Of a DNA stretch of 64,000 nt, positions 59,708 through 64,000 are shown one piece after another. The DNA comes from Spartobacteria bacterium LR76 (GTDB lineage Bacteria; Verrucomicrobiota; Verrucomicrobiia; Chthoniobacterales; Terrimicrobiaceae), in assembly GCA_003054655.1 (NCBI GenBank), contig QAYZ01000014.1:434001-498000 (forward strand). Direction: 5' to 3'. The notes beneath the pieces were generated by a model that worked only from the letters and a program-made list of their open reading frames with translations, had not been told where the DNA came from and did no database searches. Position 1 is the first letter of the stretch. Each line of letters begins with the position of its first letter. A program made the translations under genes and the position numbers.

Positions 59708-60240
59708 CCCTGGGCCGGTCCCTTCGATACCACCACGCTGGCGGGGCGGATCAACCGGTCTTTCAACTTGAATCCCTTGCGCATCTGCCGGATCACCGTG
59801 CCCTCGGGTACAGTGTCGCTTTCCTCCTGGGCCATGGCCTCATGGAGGTTGGGGTCAAAGGTCTGGCCGACGGCGTCGACGGCCTCGATGCCGTAGTCCC
59901 GCAGGAAATCCTCCAGTTGCTTGCGCACCATGTCGAGGCCCATCACGATGCCAGACGGATCGGTGGCGGTGCGGGCGGCGCTGAGACCGAGTTCGAAATT
60001 GTCAAAAATCGGCACGAGGCTCTCGACGAGCGAGGCGTTGGCGTAGCGGATGGCCTCTTCCTTCTCGCGGATGGCGCGCTTGCGGTAGTTGTCCAGGTCG
60101 GCGCGGGTGCGCAGGGCGAGGTCCTTGTACTTCTCCAACTCCGCAGCGAGGTCGAGCTGCGGGGTGGCTTCTGCTCCGGGTGTTTCCGGGGCGGCTTCCA
60201 CGGTCTGCTGTTCGTCCAGTTTTTCGGAATCGGTACTCAT
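59704..60240 (-). CDS. grpE: GrpE nucleotide exchange factor
   Basis: 178 residues. An acidic N-terminus, a long coiled coil ([23 protein letters not shown]) and the C-terminal beta domain ([22 protein letters not shown] ... [10 protein letters not shown]) are all standard GrpE features. It exchanges ADP for ATP on DnaK. It overlaps the phosphatase gene by 4 nt upstream and dnaJ by 4 nt downstream. dnaK is not in the window. Confidence 0.96.
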   Translation of the reverse strand: MSTDSEKLDEQQTVEAAPETPGAEATPQLDLAAELEKYKDLALRTRADLDNYRKRAIREKEEAIRYANASLVESLVPIFDNFELGLSAARTATDPSGIVMGLDMVRKQLEDFLRDYGIEAVDAVGQTFDPNLHEAMAQEESDTVPEGTVIRQMRKGFKLKDRLIRPASVVVSKGPAQG

Positions 60241-61667
60241 TTCTTTCGGATTGCGATCAAAGTTATGTCGTCGTGTTGCGGATAGTTGCCCACAAAGCTC
60301 TTCACGTCATCCGTGATGCGACCGACGATGGCATTCGCCCCATTGGGAGCGCTGTTTTGCAACAGATCGATCAGGCGGGGCAGCCCGTACTCGGCTCCCT
60401 CCCGGTTGAGCGCCTCGGTGGCTCCATCCGTGTAAAGAAGCACGCAATCGTCGGCATGCAGGTCGAACTGAAAGTCCGCGCAAACTCTATTGAAGACCGT
60501 ACCGCTGTCAATACCCAGCGCCATGCCCTTGGGGGAGAGCTTCTCGATGTCTCCGGTGGCTGAGCGGTAGAGGAGGGGGGCGTCGTGGCCGGCGCGGGCC
60601 AGCGTCACGCTGTTGTTCTCCGAGTCGAGGATCAGGTACGCCATGCTGATGAACATGTCCTCTTTGATGTCGGGGTAAAGCTGCTGGTTGACCCGGCGGA
60701 GCACCTCGGCGGCGGAGGTCTTGCCCACCGCCTCGCTCCGGATCACGCTGCGGCACATCGCCATGATCAGCGACGCCGGCACACCCTTGCCCGATACGTC
60801 GGCAATGGCCACGCCGAGACGGCGGTCGTCCACCTTGATATAGTCGAGGTAATCGCCGCTCACCTGCCGGGCGGGGACGTTGACGCCGCTCAACTCGTAG
60901 CCGGTGATCGCGGGCGGAGCCGAGGGGAGGAGAATCGCCTGGATTTCCCGTGCGATCTCGAGGTCGTGGTCGAGGCGTTTCTTCTCTCCGGCCTCGAGGT
61001 AAACGACCTCGTTGTAGAGGGCAAACGCCGACTGCTCGGCGATCGTCTTGAAGACATTCATGTCCTTCTCGGCGAAAGGGGTGCTCATCGGGCCGTTGGC
61101 CAGTGCGAGTACGCCGAGGATTTTGCGGCGGTAAATCAGTGGCGCCACCATCGCGGAGTGGGCGATGAGCGGGTTGTCGGCGGCAGGGTTGGGAATCAGC
61201 TCGGCCTCCACATAGAGCCGGGGACGGGGATCGACCAGGGCCGCGCCCAGGACGCCTTCCCCGCGGCGGATCGAGCTGAGCCGCAGGTAACTCTCCAGCG
61301 CCATATGGTTGGTCTCCGCCTGCTGGAGAACGTGCTCGGGTACCTCGTGAAGGGCCGGACACCCCTTGGAGATGAAGCCAGGCACGAGCATCGAGTCCGA
61401 CTTGTCCATCAGGTAAAGCGCTCCGCCATGGGCGTCGAGGATGCGGGTGGCGGCCTCGACGATGAGGCGATGCAGCTCGGACGACCGGACACCCTCGGAA
61501 AAGGCCTCCCCGAGTTCATGGAGAAAGTCGAATACGCGATCCTCCTCCACCTGGAGCTCGGCGCGCTGGCGCTCCAGCTCGGCAATGCGCCGGGTGAAGG
61601 TATTAAGGACTACCAGCAACGCAATGAAGGCACCGAAGAAGAGCGTGAAGAAGATGTATGTCCACAT
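60237..61667 (-). CDS. SpoIIE/PP2C-type serine phosphatase with GAF domain
   Basis: 476 residues. One N-terminal membrane helix (YIFFTLFFGAFIALLVVLN) and a coiled coil precede a GAF-like sensor domain (~60-225, AATRILDAHGGALYLMDKSDSMLVP). The C-terminal PP2C/SpoIIE catalytic domain (~250-476) has GDYLDYIKVDDRRLGVAIADVSGKGVPASL and ILDSENNSVTLARAGHDAPLL, including the metal-binding Asp residues. It should dephosphorylate an anti-anti-sigma protein, plausibly the STAS protein encoded 35 bases upstream. It overlaps grpE by 4 nt. Confidence 0.93.
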   Translation of the reverse strand: MWTYIFFTLFFGAFIALLVVLNTFTRRIAELERQRAELQVEEDRVFDFLHELGEAFSEGVRSSELHRLIVEAATRILDAHGGALYLMDKSDSMLVPGFISKGCPALHEVPEHVLQQAETNHMALESYLRLSSIRRGEGVLGAALVDPRPRLYVEAELIPNPAADNPLIAHSAMVAPLIYRRKILGVLALANGPMSTPFAEKDMNVFKTIAEQSAFALYNEVVYLEAGEKKRLDHDLEIAREIQAILLPSAPPAITGYELSGVNVPARQVSGDYLDYIKVDDRRLGVAIADVSGKGVPASLIMAMCRSVIRSEAVGKTSAAEVLRRVNQQLYPDIKEDMFISMAYLILDSENNSVTLARAGHDAPLLYRSATGDIEKLSPKGMALGIDSGTVFNRVCADFQFDLHADDCVLLYTDGATEALNREGAEYGLPRLIDLLQNSAPNGANAIVGRITDDVKSFVGNYPQHDDITLIAIRKK

Positions 61668-61702
61668 TCGGAATGGGCTCCGCCCTCCCGGACGGCGCGA
61701 TT

Positions 61703-62242
61703 TTATCCCTCTTTGTCTGAGGAACCCTGAGCATTCAACTCATTCCGCAAAAACTCCAGCACATCTTTGAACTTCACCGCATTCGCTCGGTCGGCTTCGA
61801 CCAGGGCCTCGTGCGCCTCGAGAACCGCCTGCTTTTGGGCTTCGGCCTCCAGGGCCTTGGGCTCGGCGACCCGGAGGGTCTCGTCATCCGGCAGAGGCTC
61901 GGTCTCAGCGGCGACGGAGCCGGTGGACTCCACGGTGAAAAGCTGGTCGAGGCCGAGGCTGGAGAGGAGGTCGGAGTTGCGCTCGTTGACATTAGTGGCC
62001 CGGAGGGACCCCTGGCCGAGTTCACGCAGGCGCAGGGCTACTCCCGCGAGGGTGCCCATGAAGGTGGAGTCCATCTGCTCACAGTCCTGAAGATCCACCA
62101 CGAATTCGCGGAATCCCCGCTGGATCATCTGCTTGACGAATTCCTTGAGCCCGGAGCTGTTTTGGAAACTCCCCCTGCCTTCCACTTTGACCCAGGCCGT
62201 GCGATCGACGCAGCCGACGAGGACAGATGATGAGGTGCTCAC
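61703..62242 (-). CDS. STAS-domain anti-anti-sigma-like protein
   Basis: 179 residues. The STAS domain (1-~105) has VVDLQDCEQMDSTFMGTLAG, with S59 as the likely phosphorylated serine, and the usual strand-helix order. A charged C-terminal tail (~110-179, mainly helical, ALEAEAQKQAVLEAHEALVEADR) is unusual for this family. It is probably a partner-switch component, kept unphosphorylated by the SpoIIE phosphatase next door. No sigma or anti-sigma gene is in the window. Confidence 0.88.
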   Translation of the reverse strand: MSTSSSVLVGCVDRTAWVKVEGRGSFQNSSGLKEFVKQMIQRGFREFVVDLQDCEQMDSTFMGTLAGVALRLRELGQGSLRATNVNERNSDLLSSLGLDQLFTVESTGSVAAETEPLPDDETLRVAEPKALEAEAQKQAVLEAHEALVEADRANAVKFKDVLEFLRNELNAQGSSDKEG

Positions 62243-62303
62243 GTGTGAGGAAATTATTAGCCCACTCTCGAGGCGGGTGTCAAATGTCCCCCGGTGCAGC
62301 TCA

Positions 62304-62819
62304 TTATTTCCACATGAAGGACTGTCGGAACGCCACGATCCGACCGTCTACGATCAGCAGGATGCGCCACGAGGTGACCCGGCCGTTTTCCTGGTAATCG
62401 TCGCCGATGACTTCAAAGTCCGATTTATGCGAACCCCGAGCCGACGGGTAGTAGCGTTCCTGAGCCATCACGTAGTTGCCCAGAGCCGCCTGCCGGTACT
62501 CGAGACGTACCGTCACGTCGGTATCCTCCGACGTACGCCAGAAGAAGGAGTAGTAGTTGCCCTGGCGCTGCTGGCGATCCCAGGAGTCCACCGCGCCGAA
62601 GTTGATCCGATTGCGATCGAAGGTGGCCGGCTCGTTTTCCGCAGAGATCATCGGATCGATCGGCTGGTTGTAGTACATCTTGATCTTCCGGAACTGGTAG
62701 GCGTTATCCAGCGCGAGCGGCAGCACATTGGCGCGCTCCAGCTTCGTCGCAGGCTCCTGAACCGACGAGCAGGCCGTAAAGAGAATGGCTGTAAGGGCGA
62801 GTACGAGGAATGTCCTCAT
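62304..62819 (-). CDS. Lipoprotein of unknown function
   Basis: 171 residues from the ATG at 62819; the longer upstream frame overlaps the divergent gene and is not needed. MRTFLVLALTAILFTACSS is a signal peptide with a lipobox-like end and Cys at 17. The rest (YYNQPIDPMISAENEPATFDRNR, RQGNYYSFFWRTSEDTDVTVRLEYRQA, SWRILLIVDGRIVAFRQSFMWK) is beta-rich and unassigned. It probably sits in the envelope. Confidence 0.75.
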   Translation of the reverse strand: MRTFLVLALTAILFTACSSVQEPATKLERANVLPLALDNAYQFRKIKMYYNQPIDPMISAENEPATFDRNRINFGAVDSWDRQQRQGNYYSFFWRTSEDTDVTVRLEYRQAALGNYVMAQERYYPSARGSHKSDFEVIGDDYQENGRVTSWRILLIVDGRIVAFRQSFMWK

Positions 62820-62955
62820 GGAGGCCGCATACAAGCGGCTTTGCGTGACGGTGTCAATGGCACGGCACGCGGAAGGTGCGGTGCCCGCAGGCTTGACTAC
62901 CGGGAGGAGAGCCATCATACGAGTCGGTTCCCGGCGCACGATCCGCCGTCTTCCC

Positions 62956-63471
62956 ATGAAAGCCCACGATATCTTCCAACAGTTGCCTGAAAGCTTTGCG
63001 GGCGACGTCTTCCAGTTTCTCTACGACAACGACAAGCCCGCCTACCGCGCCTGCGTGCAGGTGCTCTCCACCCGCCGGAAGCTCCGCCCGGTCATCCTGG
63101 AGCGTAAATCCCGAGAAGAGAGGCACTTGTGGATGCGCAACGAGATCACCCGCAAGGCCAATGAGGATGCCTCGATCGAGATCCTCCAGACCTGGCTGCT
63201 CGGCGCACACAAATCGATGATCTGCCAGTTTCTCGATACGCTGAAAATTGCGCACAATGGCCATGGCCTCATCGATGATCTGCCGCCTGAGCCTTCGGAA
63301 GCTGCTGTTACCGAGGCGGTTGAGGGGCTTTTGAGGGATTATCCGCAGGAGGCTGTGGCTGCCTATCTCAACCTCTTCATTGAGATGGATGTTGCACAAT
63401 GGCCCACGCTGGAGAAAATGCTCGCGAGCGATTCACGGTTGTGCCTCGCTCCGCAAACACCCGCAGCATGA
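62956..63471 (+). CDS. Hypothetical protein upstream of gmhA
   Basis: 171 residues from the ATG at 62956. Largely helical (HDIFQQLPESFAGDVFQFLYDNDKPAYRACVQVL, LRDYPQEAVAAYLNLFIEMD) with no recognised domain and no signal peptide. Its stop overlaps the gmhA start by 4 nt (ATGA), so the two are cotranscribed. Confidence 0.75.
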   Translation: MKAHDIFQQLPESFAGDVFQFLYDNDKPAYRACVQVLSTRRKLRPVILERKSREERHLWMRNEITRKANEDASIEILQTWLLGAHKSMICQFLDTLKIAHNGHGLIDDLPPEPSEAAVTEAVEGLLRDYPQEAVAAYLNLFIEMDVAQWPTLEKMLASDSRLCLAPQTPAA

Positions 63472-64000
63472 CGCCTTACCAATCCTCGCTTCAGGACGCC
63501 CTCGAAACATTTGAAGCTCTTCGAGCCCTTGAGGAGCCGCTTTCCCAGGCGGCCAAGGTTGTTCTGGATTGCCTCAAGTCCGGCGGGAAGCTGCTTTTTT
63601 GCGGTAATGGCGGCAGTGCGGCCGACTCGGCTCACATCGCGACGGAGTTCACCTGCCGCTTCAACGGCGATCGCCGCCCTTATCCGGCCATCGCCCTTTC
63701 TGCCGATGGCGGCCTGTTGACGGCCATTGGCAACGACTATTCCTTTCACGACGTGTTCTCCCGGCAGGTGCATGCCTACGGCAAGCCGGGGGATGTGCTT
63801 ATCGCCCTCACGACCAGCGGCAAATCGCGCAACGTGCTCTTCGCCATCGAGGAGGCCCGTCGCCGCGGCTTGCGGACGATCACGCTGCTCGGCAAGGGCG
63901 GCGGCTTCACCGCCGGGGCGTCCGAGATCGAGCTGATCGTGCCGGGAACGGTGACGGCTCGCATCCAGGAAGCGCAGAAGTTCTTGCTTCACGCCCTTTG
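63468..64000 (+). CDS. gmhA: Phosphoheptose isomerase GmhA, 3' end outside window
   Basis: 177 residues visible of ~190-200. The SIS fold starts GGKLLFCGNGGSAADSAHIATEF, the phosphosugar-binding Ser-rich loop, and continues NDYSFHDVFSRQVHAYGKPGDVLIALTTSGKSRNVLFAI and LLGKGGGFTAG. It converts sedoheptulose 7-phosphate to D-glycero-D-manno-heptose 7-phosphate, the first step of LPS inner-core heptose synthesis. That suggests an LPS-type outer membrane. Confidence 0.95.
   Translation, partial: MTPYQSSLQDALETFEALRALEEPLSQAAKVVLDCLKSGGKLLFCGNGGSAADSAHIATEFTCRFNGDRRPYPAIALSADGGLLTAIGNDYSFHDVFSRQVHAYGKPGDVLIALTTSGKSRNVLFAIEEARRRGLRTITLLGKGGGFTAGASEIELIVPGTVTARIQEAQKFLLHAL

Noticed and set aside
60585-61730. 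381-codon plus-strand frame
   Set aside because: Shadow of the SpoIIE phosphatase gene; no recognisable fold.

Overview
The window looks like a chromosomal segment of a heterotrophic Verrucomicrobium, probably Spartobacteria/Chthoniobacterales-like. Pointers are PEP-CTERM proteins, planctomycete/verrucomicrobial-type pseudopilins, LacI and XylR/AraC regulators beside carbohydrate genes, SSS sugar symporters, GH130, and high GC with heavy use of ATGA/GTGA overlaps. The taxonomic call is inference from gene content, not from a marker gene.

Layout. 1-2.5 kb: 3' end of a GH130 phosphorylase and an SSS symporter. 2.6-4.0 kb (minus): a small pseudopilin operon. 4.1-17 kb: an accessory island. It starts with a small XRE regulator, a tiny membrane protein and a core-only tyrosine recombinase, then continues as one compact plus-strand defence operon: hsdM, a GmrSD-like DUF262/DUF1524 gene, hsdS, a DUF4062-TOPRIM fusion, darT, darG, hsdR. 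Junctions are 4-nt overlaps or gaps of 3-16 nt. 17-36.3 kb: a polysaccharide locus with an oxidoreductase and a secreted beta-sandwich protein divergent from a LacI regulator, followed by PEP-CTERM proteins, two large clan GH-A-like hydrolases, a pseudopilin, a heparinase II/III-like lyase, a GH78 rhamnosidase, a xylose-isomerase-like epimerase and an SGNH esterase. An identical 14-bp core, CTCTTCTGTAAGAG, occurs three times here, beside the LacI gene and before both PEP-CTERM genes. 36.4-37.9 kb: an AbiE-type pair whose toxin gene is broken.

38-48.4 kb: a second carbohydrate locus with a XylR-type AraC regulator, a protein with a mutated PEP-CTERM tail, a pseudopilin, a GH110-like beta-helix lipoprotein, a GH71/GH99-like hydrolase, a BNR/sialidase-fold protein and an EamA transporter. 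48.4-50.1 kb: a gutted IS3 relic and an intact IS3-type element. A second PEP-CTERM gene at 50.3 kb shares with the one at 39.6 kb a ~43-bp upstream element, at exactly the same distance from the start codon; it is followed by a secreted SGNH hydrolase. A ~300-bp dispersed repeat occurs at 37.9 and 53.6 kb. From 55 kb the content is housekeeping: tRNA-Val, Bcp peroxiredoxin, DUF697 protein, Nnr, DnaJ, GrpE, a SpoIIE phosphatase, a STAS protein, a lipoprotein, a hypothetical protein and gmhA (cut by the window end).

How parts work together. Each carbohydrate locus pairs its own regulator with a PEP-CTERM surface protein, a pseudopilin and exported hydrolases, plus enzymes without signal peptides that would act on imported oligosaccharides. 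The defence island combines DNA-level restriction with three further anti-phage candidates in one transcription unit; the DUF4062-TOPRIM protein is the least described and the best candidate for something new.
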